Source of the DNA: Thermincola carboxydiphila
GTDB lineage: Bacteria; Bacillota; Thermincolia; Thermincolales; UBA2595
Length of the DNA: 64,000 nt
Reading direction: 5' to 3'
NCBI GenBank assembly: GCA_016841045.1
Contig: JAENZX010000013.1
Location: 1-64,000 of the forward strand
Below the pieces are notes generated by a model that was not told the origin of the DNA, did no database searches, and saw only the letters and a program-made list of their open reading frames with translations. Below, piece by piece: positions 8,192 to 16,718 of this stretch. A program made the translations under genes and the position numbers. The number at the start of each line of letters is the position of its first letter. Position 1 is the first letter of the stretch.

Positions 8192-8213
8192 AAACCTTCC
8201 CCTTTCTGCAAAA

Positions 8214-8220
8214 TTCGACA
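8214..8220 (-). promoter_or_regulatory. Spo0A box in the abrB leader
   Basis: TTCGACA on the plus strand equals the 0A box TGTCGAA on the minus strand. It falls about 10-15 bases downstream of the predicted start point, where Spo0A~P represses abrB in B. subtilis. A second copy lies at 8389-8395, upstream of the promoter. Confidence 0.6.
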
Positions 8221-8235
8221 ATTTATTACAAGTAA

Positions 8236-8264
8236 ATGATACCAACCATACCATTAAAAGTCAA
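8236..8264 (-). promoter_or_regulatory. Sigma-A promoter of abrB
   Basis: On the minus strand TTGACT (8264-8259) and TATCAT (8241-8236) are separated by 17 bases. The start point would be near 8229, with the 0A box just downstream. Confidence 0.65.
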
Positions 8265-8451
8265 CCCCCTTTTTTACAATTATAGGTTATTGTTATACAA
8301 TCCCTGTTATGAAGCGAGTTGCGGGGGATTTAAGATAGAATAAGGAAACGGTTGAAAAAGCCATGGAGTTACAAATATTGACAAATTTTTCGACAAAAAA
8401 TTAGATCTCACTGTAGTATTTATGAATTTTTCAATTGATATAAGGGAAAAC

Positions 8452-8480
8452 TTGACAAAAGGAAGTTTAAATTATAATAT
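8452..8480 (+). promoter_or_regulatory. Sigma-A promoter of the metG T-box transcript
   Basis: TTGACA at 8452-8457 is followed, after 17 bases, by TAATAT (8475-8480). A TATAAT at 8473 gives the shorter 15-base spacing. It lies just upstream of the T-box leader. Confidence 0.6.
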
Positions 8481-8485
8481 TTTTT

Positions 8486-8778
8486 GTGTAGTCTGAAAAT
8501 GCAAAATGCAATGAAGGGGAAGAGTAGATACTGAAGTAACTGTACAGAGAGCGGGGCAGGCTGGAATCCCGCCAGTGAAACAGTTTCGAACATGGCCCTT
8601 AAGCAGCAGGTCTAAATCCGGTAAGGAGAGTAGGCCATGCCGGTTAAACACCGTTATAAAGTTTAGGATATCGGAATATCCGATATTTATAAAGGTCCTG
8701 TTTGAAAGATCAGGATAAAAAAGGGTGGTACCACGAATTTTACCCCTCGTCCCTTTATGGGCGGGGGGTTTTAATTTT
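8486..8778 (+). promoter_or_regulatory. T-box riboswitch, methionine specifier
   Basis: A typical T-box leader. Stem I includes the AGAGAGCGGGG-like arm. The specifier loop GAACATGGCC has the ATG codon at 8592-8594, reading tRNA-Met. The T-box sequence AAGGGTGGTACCACG lies at 8721-8735. A GC-rich terminator stem (about 8741-8771) with a T-rich tail competes with the antiterminator. Uncharged tRNA-Met would bind the specifier and the TGGT bulge and allow readthrough into metG. The UGGU expects discriminator base A, consistent with tRNA-Met. Confidence 0.93.
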
Positions 8779-8831
8779 TTATAACCGCATTGAAAATATT
8801 GATAGCAACAATCTTGATAGGGGGAATTCAA

Positions 8832-10805
8832 GTGACAAGAAAGAACTTCTACATTACTACACCGATCTATTATCCCAGTGATAATCTGCACATTGGACAT
8901 GCCTATACCACTGTAGCTGCAGATACTATTGCAAGGTACAAAAGAATGACTGGCTATGATACATGGTTTCTTACGGGGTCTGATGAACACGGACAAAAGA
9001 TACAGCGGACAGCCAAGTCTAAGGGAATGGAACCAAAGCAATATGTAGATAAAATCGTGGAAGGCTTTAAACAACTTTGGGGTGCTTTGGATATTTCCTA
9101 CAATGATTTTATAAGGACTACAGAAGCGCGGCATAAAGAAGTGGTTCAGGATATTTTCGTAAAGCTGCATCAGCAGGGTGATATATATAAGTCCGAATAT
9201 GAAGGATGGTATTGCACTCCTTGTGAGACTTTTTGGACTGAACGGCAGGCAGAAGGTCAGGTCTGCCCTGATTGCGGCAGACCTGTCGAACTGGTAAAAG
9301 AGGAAAGCTACTTTTTTAAGATGTCTAAGTATGCTGACCGGCTGCTAAAATACATTGAAGATAACCCTGAATTCATTCAACCTGTATCCAGGCGAAATGA
9401 AATGACAAATTTTATTAAGCAGGGTCTTGAGGACTTATGTGTAACTAGAACGACCTTTGACTGGGGGATACCCGTGCCGTTTGACCCAAAGCATGTTATA
9501 TATGTATGGGTAGACGCACTTTCAAACTATTATTCTGCCTTAGCAGGAGGACAACCAGACGATACTTTAGTTAATAAATACTGGCCTTGTGATATTCATC
9601 TGGTGGGAAAAGATATTGTTCGTTTTCATACTATAATATGGCCCATTATTTTGATGGCGTTAGGCATTGAGCTTCCCAAAAAGGTTGTCGGGCATGGTTG
9701 GCTTCTCCTGGAGGGCGGGAAAATGTCCAAGTCAAAAGGGAATGTTATTGACCCTATAATATTGATTGAAAAATATGGCTTAGATGCCATTCGCTATTAC
9801 TTATTAAGGGAACTTCCATTTGGTGCCGACGGTTACTATTCTGAAGATATTTTAGTCCAGCGAATAAACTCAGATTTGGCCAATGACCTTGGCAATTTAG
9901 TCAGTCGTTCTGTAGCCATGGTGGAAAAATATTTCGGTGGCAAGGTTCAGCCTGCTACAGAAAGTGGTGATTTTGATCAGGACTTGCAAAAGGTGGCAGC
10001 GAGCGTTATTGATGACTATGAGCAGTCAATGGAAAAGTATGAGCTTAGTAATGCCCTTGGTTCAGTTTGGCGTTTGATTAACAGGGCAAACAAGTATATA
10101 GATGAAACTGTTCCGTGGATATTGGCCAAAGATGAATCAAAACAAGTTCGCTTGGGATGTGTACTCTATAACCTCATGGAGGTTATTCGTATTGTCACAA
10201 TTATGGTAAGTCCATTTATGCCAAAACTGCCTGACCGCATTTGGGAGCAGGTTGGATTAGCTGGTTCCGAGGTAGTCTCTTGGAATAGCATTAAGCCTTG
10301 GGGCGGTTATCCAGCCGGAACTCAAGTCAAACGAGGAGCGGCTTTATTCCCCAGAATAGAAATTGAGACGGACGAAAAGGAAATAAAATCGAAAGCCAAA
10401 CCAGAAGCTAAACAAGAGGCTAAACCAGAAGGTAAGCAAACTGCTGAGGTGGCTTCGGTGGATGAAAAACAAAAAAATTATATTTCTATTGACGAGTTTG
10501 TCAAAATTGACTTACGTGTGGCCGAGGTAATTAGCGCTGAGAAAGTGGAAAAGGCTGATAAATTATTAAAATTGGTAGTGGCTGTGGGAGCTGAACAGAG
10601 GACTGTTGTTGCGGGTATTGCCAAACATTATGCTCCGGAGGCGCTTATCGGGAAAAAGATTATTATTGTTGCTAACCTTAAACCTACTAAATTGAGAGGT
10701 ATTTTATCTGAGGGCATGATTTTGGCCGCTTCAGAGGGAGAAAATCTAGGTGTTCTTACCGTTGACCCGGATAAAGAAGTACCCACTGGGGCTAAAGCTA
10801 AGTAG
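8832..10805 (+). CDS. metG: Methionyl-tRNA synthetase
   Basis: Class I aminoacyl-tRNA synthetase of 657 residues. HIGH is at residues 20-23 and KMSKSKGN near residue 297. The zinc-binding knuckles CTPC and CPDC mark the connective peptide. The last 110 residues are a tRNA-binding OB fold (DLRVAEVISAEKVEKADKLL), separated from the anticodon-binding domain by a low-complexity linker of Lys/Ala/Glu/Pro repeats. I use GTG 8832, which has ATAGGGGG upstream and starts the conserved N-terminus; the open frame extends further without a ribosome site. The upstream T-box controls expression by tRNA-Met charging. tatD follows. Confidence 0.96.
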   Translation: MTRKNFYITTPIYYPSDNLHIGHAYTTVAADTIARYKRMTGYDTWFLTGSDEHGQKIQRTAKSKGMEPKQYVDKIVEGFKQLWGALDISYNDFIRTTEARHKEVVQDIFVKLHQQGDIYKSEYEGWYCTPCETFWTERQAEGQVCPDCGRPVELVKEESYFFKMSKYADRLLKYIEDNPEFIQPVSRRNEMTNFIKQGLEDLCVTRTTFDWGIPVPFDPKHVIYVWVDALSNYYSALAGGQPDDTLVNKYWPCDIHLVGKDIVRFHTIIWPIILMALGIELPKKVVGHGWLLLEGGKMSKSKGNVIDPIILIEKYGLDAIRYYLLRELPFGADGYYSEDILVQRINSDLANDLGNLVSRSVAMVEKYFGGKVQPATESGDFDQDLQKVAASVIDDYEQSMEKYELSNALGSVWRLINRANKYIDETVPWILAKDESKQVRLGCVLYNLMEVIRIVTIMVSPFMPKLPDRIWEQVGLAGSEVVSWNSIKPWGGYPAGTQVKRGAALFPRIEIETDEKEIKSKAKPEAKQEAKPEGKQTAEVASVDEKQKNYISIDEFVKIDLRVAEVISAEKVEKADKLLKLVVAVGAEQRTVVAGIAKHYAPEALIGKKIIIVANLKPTKLRGILSEGMILAASEGENLGVLTVDPDKEVPTGAKAK

Positions 10806-10880
10806 TAAACTCTTTAGAGTAAAAAGCTGAATAACAAACTTTTTAAGTAAAAAGCAAAGTAATTTGGGGGGCGAGAATAA

Positions 10881-11651
10881 TTGTTTTTTGATTCCCATGC
10901 ACACTTGGATGATCTTAAGTATGATGACGACAGACAGGTTATGCTTACCAGGGCCAAAGAGAGCGGAATTTCCTATATTGTAAATGTCGGGTATGATGTT
11001 CCCTCTTCAAAAAGGTCTATAGCTTTATCGGAAAAATATAACTTCATTTACGCTGCTGTTGGAATACACCCACATGATGCAGCTGCGGAGGGAGCAGGAG
11101 GGCTGGAGGAAATAAGAAGGCTCTCTGCACATCCTAAAGTAGTAGCAATCGGGGAAATGGGATTAGATTATTATAGAGACTTGTCACCGAGAGATGTCCA
11201 GCAAGAAATGTTCAGAAAACAGATAAGGCTTGCCATAGACCTTAATAAACCAATAATTGTTCATGATAGGGATGCTCATGGGGAGGTCATGAAAATTCTT
11301 AAAGATGAGGAAGCGGAAAAGGTAGGAGGAGTGCTCCATTGTTTTTCGGGAAGTTTGGAAATGGCCCGGGAATGTCTGGAAATGGGGTTTTATATCTCTA
11401 TCGCCGGTCCAGTGACATTTAATAATGCGAAACGCCTTCAGGAAATTGTTAAGGCGATACCGTTGGATAAACTTCTTATAGAAACTGATGCCCCTTATCT
11501 TACTCCTGAACCGAATCGGGGGAAACGAAACGAATCAGCATTTGTAGTTTATGTAGCTCAAAAGATTTCTGAGTTAAAAGGATTACCTATTGAAGACATC
11601 GCGCAAGCTGCCACGTCCAATGCAAAAATGCTTTTTGGTATTAAAGTCTAA
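10881..11651 (+). CDS. yabD: TatD family metal-dependent hydrolase (YabD)
   Basis: TIM-barrel amidohydrolase-like nuclease of 256 residues. Metal ligands are visible in FDSHAHLDD, VGIHPHD, AIGEMGLDYY, IVHDRDAH, LHCFSG and ETDAPYL. TatD proteins are 3'-5' DNases or deoxyribonucleases linked to repair and RNA quality control; the exact substrate in Firmicutes is unsettled. TTG start behind a GGGGGG site. The metG-tatD order is conserved, and the 75-base gap holds no obvious terminator, so the T-box may reach it. A terminator follows. Confidence 0.92.
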   Translation: MFFDSHAHLDDLKYDDDRQVMLTRAKESGISYIVNVGYDVPSSKRSIALSEKYNFIYAAVGIHPHDAAAEGAGGLEEIRRLSAHPKVVAIGEMGLDYYRDLSPRDVQQEMFRKQIRLAIDLNKPIIVHDRDAHGEVMKILKDEEAEKVGGVLHCFSGSLEMARECLEMGFYISIAGPVTFNNAKRLQEIVKAIPLDKLLIETDAPYLTPEPNRGKRNESAFVVYVAQKISELKGLPIEDIAQAATSNAKMLFGIKV

Positions 11652-11675
11652 TTAATAAAACCATTTAATTTTTTT

Positions 11676-11712
11676 GGAGCCTCTTAGATTAAAAAGGGGT
11701 TCCTTTTTTTTT
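11676..11712 (+). terminator. Intrinsic terminator after tatD
   Basis: GGAGCCTCTT (11676-11685) pairs with AAGGGGTTCC (11694-11703), allowing two wobble pairs, followed by nine T. The rest of the 288-base gap to the next gene is AT-rich, with no feature that I recognise. Confidence 0.8.
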
Positions 11713-11939
11713 ATAAAAGTTAATTTTGTCTGAGCAAAATTCGACTTGCAGGTTTATATCTCGTCAAAGATTTCATGACAAGTGCTCCGTATTATGACAA
11801 GTTTCTGTGAGCTGATAAATTACAATGTAGTTAAGGGGTTATGGAGTGGTAATTATTTACAGTAATTAATTGGGCAAAAGCTTTATATATATATTTATAC
11901 AAGCGAGGGTGTCCAACCCTTCCTTAAGGAGGGTATGCT

Positions 11940-12827
11940 GTGTTAAATTCAGATAAGGGAAAAGTTCAATTGGTGAGAAGTAGTAACACGATTTCTATTT
12001 TTTCAGCTTATACTTGTCTTGCTTTAATATCTTTAGCAATTATTTTTTTTATTTCGTTTTCGGTCAAACGAGTTTCTGTTGAAATGCAGGGTAAAACTGT
12101 ATCATATTATACTCTTGCGCCTACTGTTGCGACAGTATTGAAAGAGCTTAGTGTTAATGAAGATTTTGGCTCACCGCGGAATCCGTCCACTTTAAAAGAG
12201 GGGGAGGAACTAAACTTTTATACATTATCTAAGGACCTTGACCAACATATAAGCCAGGGAACAACAATTAAAATAATTCACAATCGGATTGAAAAGAGGG
12301 CAGAAAAAAGAGTGTTTTCTGTTCCAAGCAAGCGTAAATGGGATATCTTCATGGCTCCCGGAAAACAGAGGATTATCGATCCTGGGAGAAAAGGCATTAT
12401 AAAGGATACCATAATTACTTATTACCGAAACGGAAAATTAGCTGAGAGAAACAAAATCAGTAGTGAAGTAGTGGTTACACCGAAACCGATGATATTAGCA
12501 TCAGGTTCATATGATGTTGTTTCACGTCAGGGCCCAATTCGCGGGGGACGGGCATTTAAATTTGAAGCTACAGCTTACACGCATACAGGCTACCGGACGG
12601 CAACCGGAGCAGCTACCAGGCGTGGTATTATAGCAGTAGATCCCAGAATAATACCTCTTGGCACACGGCTATATGTAGAAGGTTATGGCCACGGTGTTGC
12701 GGCTGATACCGGTGGAGCAATTAAAGGCAGGAGAATAGATGTATTTCTAGAATCAGAAGCGGCAGCCAGAAAATGGGGCAGGAGAACAGTTGACGTTTAC
12801 ATTTTAGAGAAGCAAGCAAATATGTAA
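11940..12827 (+). CDS. DUF348/G5/3D-domain cell-wall protein (first of a tandem pair)
   Basis: A 295-residue membrane-anchored wall protein. Residues about 15-40 form an uncleaved-looking signal anchor. One DUF348 repeat (VSVEMQGKTVSYYTLAPTV) follows, then a G5-like stretch and a C-terminal 3D domain. The 3D domain shows its three aspartates in AVDPRIIPLGTRLYV, ADTGGA and RIDVFL; this double-psi barrel is related to MltA and is associated with resuscitation-promoting or lytic transglycosylase activity. GTG start with AAGGAGGG six bases upstream. It is paralogous to the next gene but has one DUF348 copy fewer. Known relatives are B. subtilis YabE and YocH. Confidence 0.85.
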   Translation: MLNSDKGKVQLVRSSNTISIFSAYTCLALISLAIIFFISFSVKRVSVEMQGKTVSYYTLAPTVATVLKELSVNEDFGSPRNPSTLKEGEELNFYTLSKDLDQHISQGTTIKIIHNRIEKRAEKRVFSVPSKRKWDIFMAPGKQRIIDPGRKGIIKDTIITYYRNGKLAERNKISSEVVVTPKPMILASGSYDVVSRQGPIRGGRAFKFEATAYTHTGYRTATGAATRRGIIAVDPRIIPLGTRLYVEGYGHGVAADTGGAIKGRRIDVFLESEAAARKWGRRTVDVYILEKQANM

Positions 12828-12859
12828 TGTCTGAGTTGTGTAAATAAATGGGAAAAAAA

Positions 12860-12888
12860 TTGACACGAATCTTTTATCGGGTTAAAAT
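12860..12888 (+). promoter_or_regulatory. Sigma-A promoter of yabE-like gene
   Basis: TTGACA (12860-12865) and TAAAAT (12883-12888) with an ideal 17-base spacer, 38 bases before the start codon. Confidence 0.75.
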
Positions 12889-12926
12889 ATACGTACCCTT
12901 TCCAAAAAAAAATAAGGAGTGATTTG

Positions 12927-13925
12927 ATGCAGGCATACACCTCCCCGAGACGGACTTTCGGGTTCTTCGGTGACAGCAGGCTCATTATTTGGTGCCTCGG
13001 GGTCGTTGTAGCAGCGGCAATAATATTAACAGGCTATTACTATAATAGACATAATATTAGTATACACGCAGACGGAAAAGAAGTTAATCTTGTAATGAGA
13101 GGCGGAACTGTTGCTGATGCACTGAAAAAAGCCCAAATTGCTGTTGGCGAAAAGGATATTGTCGATCCACCTTTAAGAACAGTTCTAAAACAGGATCAAA
13201 CAGTTAATATAACAAGGATGATTAAGTTTACCTTGTTGGCAGACGGTAAGGAATCTGAGCTTTGGGTCACTCCTGGTAGTGTTGGCAATGCTTTAAAGAG
13301 TCTTAAAATTGCTTTAAATCCTGGCGATCAGGTTATTCCTGGGCTCGAAACAAATTTAACACCGGGTGAAAACATTGAAATTATCAGGTTTACAGAAAAA
13401 ACTATAAACCAGCCTGTAAAGGTACCATTTAAAGTTGAGCGCAAGAATGATAGTTCCAAAGAACGGGGTTATAAAAAAGTAATACAGGAAGGGCAAAATG
13501 GGTTAATTCAGCGAACTGTAAAGATAACCCTGAAAAACGGTAAAGAAGTAAAACGGGAAGTAATTGGTGAGAAGGTAGTCCGTGAGCCAGTCAACAAGGT
13601 TGTTGCAGTAGGGACTATGAGGGTCAAGGTAGTATCACGGGGTGAAAACATTAGATTCTCCCGTTCTCTTGTCATGAATGCCAGTGCGTATTCTCATACA
13701 GGGAATAGAACGAAAAGTGGTGTCTATCCTTACAAGGGGGCAGTAGCCGTTGACCCAGCAGTAATTCCATTAGGTACACGTCTTTATGTTGATGGATATG
13801 GTTATGCCAAGGCGCTGGATGTTGGAAGCGCTATAAAAGGGAATAAGATTGATTTATTTTTTGAGACAACCAAGCAAGCATATGCATGGGGTCGCCGTTC
13901 GGTTAAAGTATACATATTAGATTAG
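12927..13925 (+). CDS. yabE: YabE-like DUF348/G5/3D-domain protein
   Basis: Second member of the tandem pair, 332 residues. An N-terminal transmembrane segment (IIWCLGVVVAAAIILTGYYY) is followed by two DUF348 repeats, a G5 domain around residues 160-230, and a 3D domain with the aspartates in AVDPAVIPLGTRLYVDG, ALDVGSA and KIDLFFE. Expected role: peptidoglycan remodelling during vegetative growth or spore resuscitation, on the outer face of the membrane. The ATG at 12927 has AAGGAG upstream. In B. subtilis rnmV (RNase M5) lies between yabE and ksgA; it is absent here, replaced by a short terminator region. Confidence 0.88.
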   Translation: MQAYTSPRRTFGFFGDSRLIIWCLGVVVAAAIILTGYYYNRHNISIHADGKEVNLVMRGGTVADALKKAQIAVGEKDIVDPPLRTVLKQDQTVNITRMIKFTLLADGKESELWVTPGSVGNALKSLKIALNPGDQVIPGLETNLTPGENIEIIRFTEKTINQPVKVPFKVERKNDSSKERGYKKVIQEGQNGLIQRTVKITLKNGKEVKREVIGEKVVREPVNKVVAVGTMRVKVVSRGENIRFSRSLVMNASAYSHTGNRTKSGVYPYKGAVAVDPAVIPLGTRLYVDGYGYAKALDVGSAIKGNKIDLFFETTKQAYAWGRRSVKVYILD

Positions 13926-13941
13926 TTAAATCAGTATAATC

Positions 13942-13987
13942 AAAAGGGAAAGGTCAAATCTTAAAAGGAGATAACCTTTCCTTTTTC
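13942..13987 (+). terminator. Intrinsic terminator after yabE
   Basis: GGAAAGGT (13947-13954) pairs with ACCTTTCC (13974-13981), extended by A-rich/T-rich arms and a T run, in the 79-base gap before rsmA. Confidence 0.75.
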
Positions 13988-14004
13988 TATGGGAGGACAT
14001 TTTA

Positions 14005-14898
14005 ATGAAGCTTTATTCACCGGCTACGGTGCGGCAGATAATTGATAAATATAAGTTTCACTTTCAAAAAAGCTTGGGGCAGAATTTCCTTATCGATGGA
14101 AACATCATCAACAAAATTGTTGATGGTGCAGGAATCGGTAGAGAGGATACCGTCCTTGAAATTGGGGCAGGAATTGGGACTTTAACAAGGGCTTTGGCAG
14201 AAAAAGCAGGTAAAGTTGTAGTGATAGAGTTAGATAGAAAGCTGGAACCCATCCTTGATGAAACCCTTGCAGGTTTAACCAACATTGAAATCTGCTGGGG
14301 AAATGCGCTTAAATTAAACTGGGATGAATTGATTAGAGAGAAAACTGATGGTGAGTATGGTTTAGGGGGTAGACCATATAAAATAGTGGCAAACCTGCCT
14401 TATTACATTACAACTCCGTTAATTATGCATGCCATGGAGCGTCATTACAATGTGAGCAGGATGGTAGTTATGATTCAAAAAGAAGTTGCCGAAAGGCTGA
14501 CAGCCGTTCCAGGAACGAAAGATTATGGGGCGCTGACTGTGGCTGTAAATTTTTACAGCTTGCCTGGGCTGGTGACATATGTTCCTAAGACAGTGTTTAT
14601 TCCTCAGCCTGAAGTAGAATCGGCTGTTATTAAGCTTGATATCCTCACGAATCCACCAGTCAAAGTACCGGATGAAAATATTTTTTTTGAAGTTGTCAAA
14701 GCTGCTTTTGGCCAGCGACGCAAAACTCTGGCTAATACGTTAAGCAAGTTTTCGGATACGGTAGGCAAGGCGGAATTAATCAATTTACTCAAAGAGGCTG
14801 ATATAGATCCCGGGCGAAGGGGAGAGACGTTGACTCTGGATGAATTTGCAGTAGTGGCAAACATAATTTTTAATGCAAAACAGGCAATAAAGATTTAG
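14005..14898 (+). CDS. rsmA: 16S rRNA dimethyladenosine transferase
   Basis: RsmA/KsgA (297 residues) dimethylates A1518 and A1519 of 16S rRNA late in small-subunit assembly. Motifs: QNFLIDGNIINKI, LEIGAGIGTLT (SAM motif I), VIELDRKL, and NLPYYITTPL (motif IV, NLPY). The C-terminal helical domain contains the AFGQRRKTLANTL block. ATG start behind GGGAGGA. It is a single-gene unit bounded by terminators, in the conserved yabE-ksgA-yabG order. Confidence 0.95.
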   Translation: MKLYSPATVRQIIDKYKFHFQKSLGQNFLIDGNIINKIVDGAGIGREDTVLEIGAGIGTLTRALAEKAGKVVVIELDRKLEPILDETLAGLTNIEICWGNALKLNWDELIREKTDGEYGLGGRPYKIVANLPYYITTPLIMHAMERHYNVSRMVVMIQKEVAERLTAVPGTKDYGALTVAVNFYSLPGLVTYVPKTVFIPQPEVESAVIKLDILTNPPVKVPDENIFFEVVKAAFGQRRKTLANTLSKFSDTVGKAELINLLKEADIDPGRRGETLTLDEFAVVANIIFNAKQAIKI

Positions 14899-14903
14899 TT
14901 ATA

Positions 14904-14944
14904 GAAGTACCCGGTTCCTGTCTCTGGAGCCGGGTACTTTTGTG
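14904..14944 (+). terminator. Intrinsic terminator after rsmA
   Basis: AAGTACCCGG (14905-14914) pairs with CCGGGTACTT (14930-14939), followed by a short T run. Confidence 0.85.
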
Positions 14945-15060
14945 TACATGAATACAGATATAGTGCTTAGCGAAGCTAAGAAATTTAATAATCGAGATAT
15001 AACGGTTTATAAGGGGCTGGCATAGTATAATGCAGGAGCGACAAGGCGGGGGGTGAGGAA

Positions 15061-15927
15061 GTGCGTTTTAAAGTAGGTGACATTGTTGCCCGTAAGTCGT
15101 ATAACAATGATATATTTTTTAAGATAGAAGACATAGGCGCGGCTGAATCAGGTGAATTAATTGCTACACTTCGCGGTTTGGACGTAAGGCTTTTGGCTGA
15201 TTCACCCCTTGGGGATCTCGAAAAAGTTGAAAATCACTCAATAAAAAACTATAGGAAAGAATTTATAAACCTTAGTAATCAATGTCTAAAGAAAGTAATT
15301 TCAAGGAAGCCGGATTTTGAAAGACTTAATTCAGTTTCTGAAGGCCAAACTACTGAAAATTTTTTTGAGGTACCGGGGCGGGTGCTGCATATTGACAGCA
15401 GCTTGGAGTACTTAAACCTATGTACAGCTATTTATGGGCAGCTAAATATCAAGGCAAACGGTTTTCACATTGCTGAAAAAGAACAGCCTACGTTAATACC
15501 AGAACTAATAAAGCAGTATAGACCGGATATTTTAGTTATCACCGGCCATGATGGCATAATTAAAACCAGGATAGGGTATTCAGATTTAAGTAATTACCAT
15601 AATTCAATACACTTTGTAGAGGGAGTTAAAGCGGCTCGAGGCGTTGAAAGTAACAAAGACGACCTTATTATTTTTGCTGGTGCCTGCCAGTCACATTATG
15701 AAGCAATTATATCTGCCGGGGCAAACTTTGCCAGTTCACCGTCGAGGGTGCTAATACATGCACTAGACCCTGTTTTCATCGTTGAAAAGATTGCATTTAC
15801 TTCTATAAGCCAAACTGTTTCAATAATTAACGTAGTTGAAAGCACTATAACGGGAACTGACGGTCTTGGAGGTATTGAGACACGAGGAAAATTTCGTAAA
15901 GGGTTTCCCAAGTCCCCCTACCAGTAA
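15061..15927 (+). CDS. yabG: Sporulation-specific protease YabG
   Basis: YabG family protein of 288 residues. In B. subtilis YabG is a sigma-K-dependent cysteine protease that processes coat proteins such as SafA and SpoIVA and allows transglutaminase cross-linking; in Clostridioides difficile it processes germination proteins. The N-terminal KVGDIVARKSYNNDIFFKI is characteristic, and the TGHDG, GACQSHYE and GGIETRG blocks are conserved family landmarks. GTG start with a GGGGGTGAGG site. It is followed 89 bases later by a LysM protein, a possible substrate by analogy with SafA. The small Bacillus genes veg and sspF are not present downstream. Confidence 0.93.
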   Translation: MRFKVGDIVARKSYNNDIFFKIEDIGAAESGELIATLRGLDVRLLADSPLGDLEKVENHSIKNYRKEFINLSNQCLKKVISRKPDFERLNSVSEGQTTENFFEVPGRVLHIDSSLEYLNLCTAIYGQLNIKANGFHIAEKEQPTLIPELIKQYRPDILVITGHDGIIKTRIGYSDLSNYHNSIHFVEGVKAARGVESNKDDLIIFAGACQSHYEAIISAGANFASSPSRVLIHALDPVFIVEKIAFTSISQTVSIINVVESTITGTDGLGGIETRGKFRKGFPKSPYQ

Positions 15928-16016
15928 CAGGCTTACTAAGAGCAGATCAGAAATTTTTAGCAACTATATGGATAAGGTGTCATATATTATATTAAAGTCT
16001 GAAAGGGGGAGTATAT

Positions 16017-16511
16017 TTGGCAGGGAAAAAAGAAAAAGAAAGGTTCTTGTTTTTTAAGTATGTCCCGCCTAAAAAGAGCCAAAAGCTGATAAAAAATGAC
16101 GAATACAAAAAAGAAGATACTGTCAGCGAAGTTAATACAGAATGGTTTGATCCACCAGAATGCCCGGAACTTCCGTATGAACCGCCTTGTCCGGAAGAGC
16201 CAGATTATGGTGAGTGCCCCGAATTACCCGATATCCCTGAATTTCCCGATATTCCTGAATTTCCTGAGTGTCCTGAAATTCCTGAAATTCCGGAGTGCCC
16301 CGAAGAAGAGGAACCGGAAGAAGAAGCTCCTTGCCCAGAAAATGCAATTATGCATGTTATTCAGGCTGGGGATACGTTCTGGAAGCTGGCTAAAACATAT
16401 GGTACAACGGTTGAAGCAATTGCCGCAGCAAACCCTGATCTTGACCCGCTTAATCTTCAGATTGGAGAAACAATTTGTATACCTTTAGGTATACCAGGAG
16501 CAAAAGGTTAA
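16017..16511 (+). CDS. LysM protein with Pro/Glu/Cys-rich repeat region, probable spore coat component
   Basis: A 164-residue protein with three parts: a basic N-terminus (residues 1-40), an extremely Pro/Glu-rich region with Cys and aromatic residues (about 42-110), and a C-terminal LysM domain (about 113-160, starting MHVIQAGDTFWKLAKTYGT and ending with the CIPLG strand). The middle is built of imperfect units such as PEFPDI, PECPEI and PEIPEC. LysM binds peptidoglycan or chitin-like glycans; SafA and SpoVID use it at the cortex-coat boundary. No signal peptide is seen, consistent with assembly from the mother cell. TTG start with AAGGGGGA upstream. The position after yabG suggests a YabG-processed coat protein; that is inference. 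Confidence 0.75.
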   Translation: MAGKKEKERFLFFKYVPPKKSQKLIKNDEYKKEDTVSEVNTEWFDPPECPELPYEPPCPEEPDYGECPELPDIPEFPDIPEFPECPEIPEIPECPEEEEPEEEAPCPENAIMHVIQAGDTFWKLAKTYGTTVEAIAAANPDLDPLNLQIGETICIPLGIPGAKG

Positions 16512-16520
16512 TATTATTAC

Positions 16521-16546
16521 GAAGCTGTTTGAACACAGCTTCTTTT
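16521..16546 (+). terminator. Intrinsic terminator after the LysM gene
   Basis: GAAGCTGT (16521-16528) and ACAGCTTC (16535-16542) around a six-base loop, with a T-rich tail. Confidence 0.8.
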
Positions 16547-16718
16547 ATTTTTATTCACTTCATTTTTTATTAAAAAATTTTAGTATATTTGGGATTCCAC
16601 GTGTATACAAGTTATATAGGGACTGCTTGGGCATTGGTCAAAGATGTACTACCGATATGTTCGGAGGGAGATGTATGAACAATTTCCGGAAAATTTACGG
16701 TCAAAGGGGGAAAACCGG

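Noticed and set aside
8472-9170. 232-codon minus-strand frame opposite the T-box and metG start
   Set aside because: It is antisense to an obvious riboswitch and a conserved gene, and has no recognisable domain.
16096-16488. Second plus-strand frame inside the LysM gene
   Set aside because: It is a frame-shifted reading of the Pro/Glu repeats; the LysM frame has the ribosome site and a recognisable domain.
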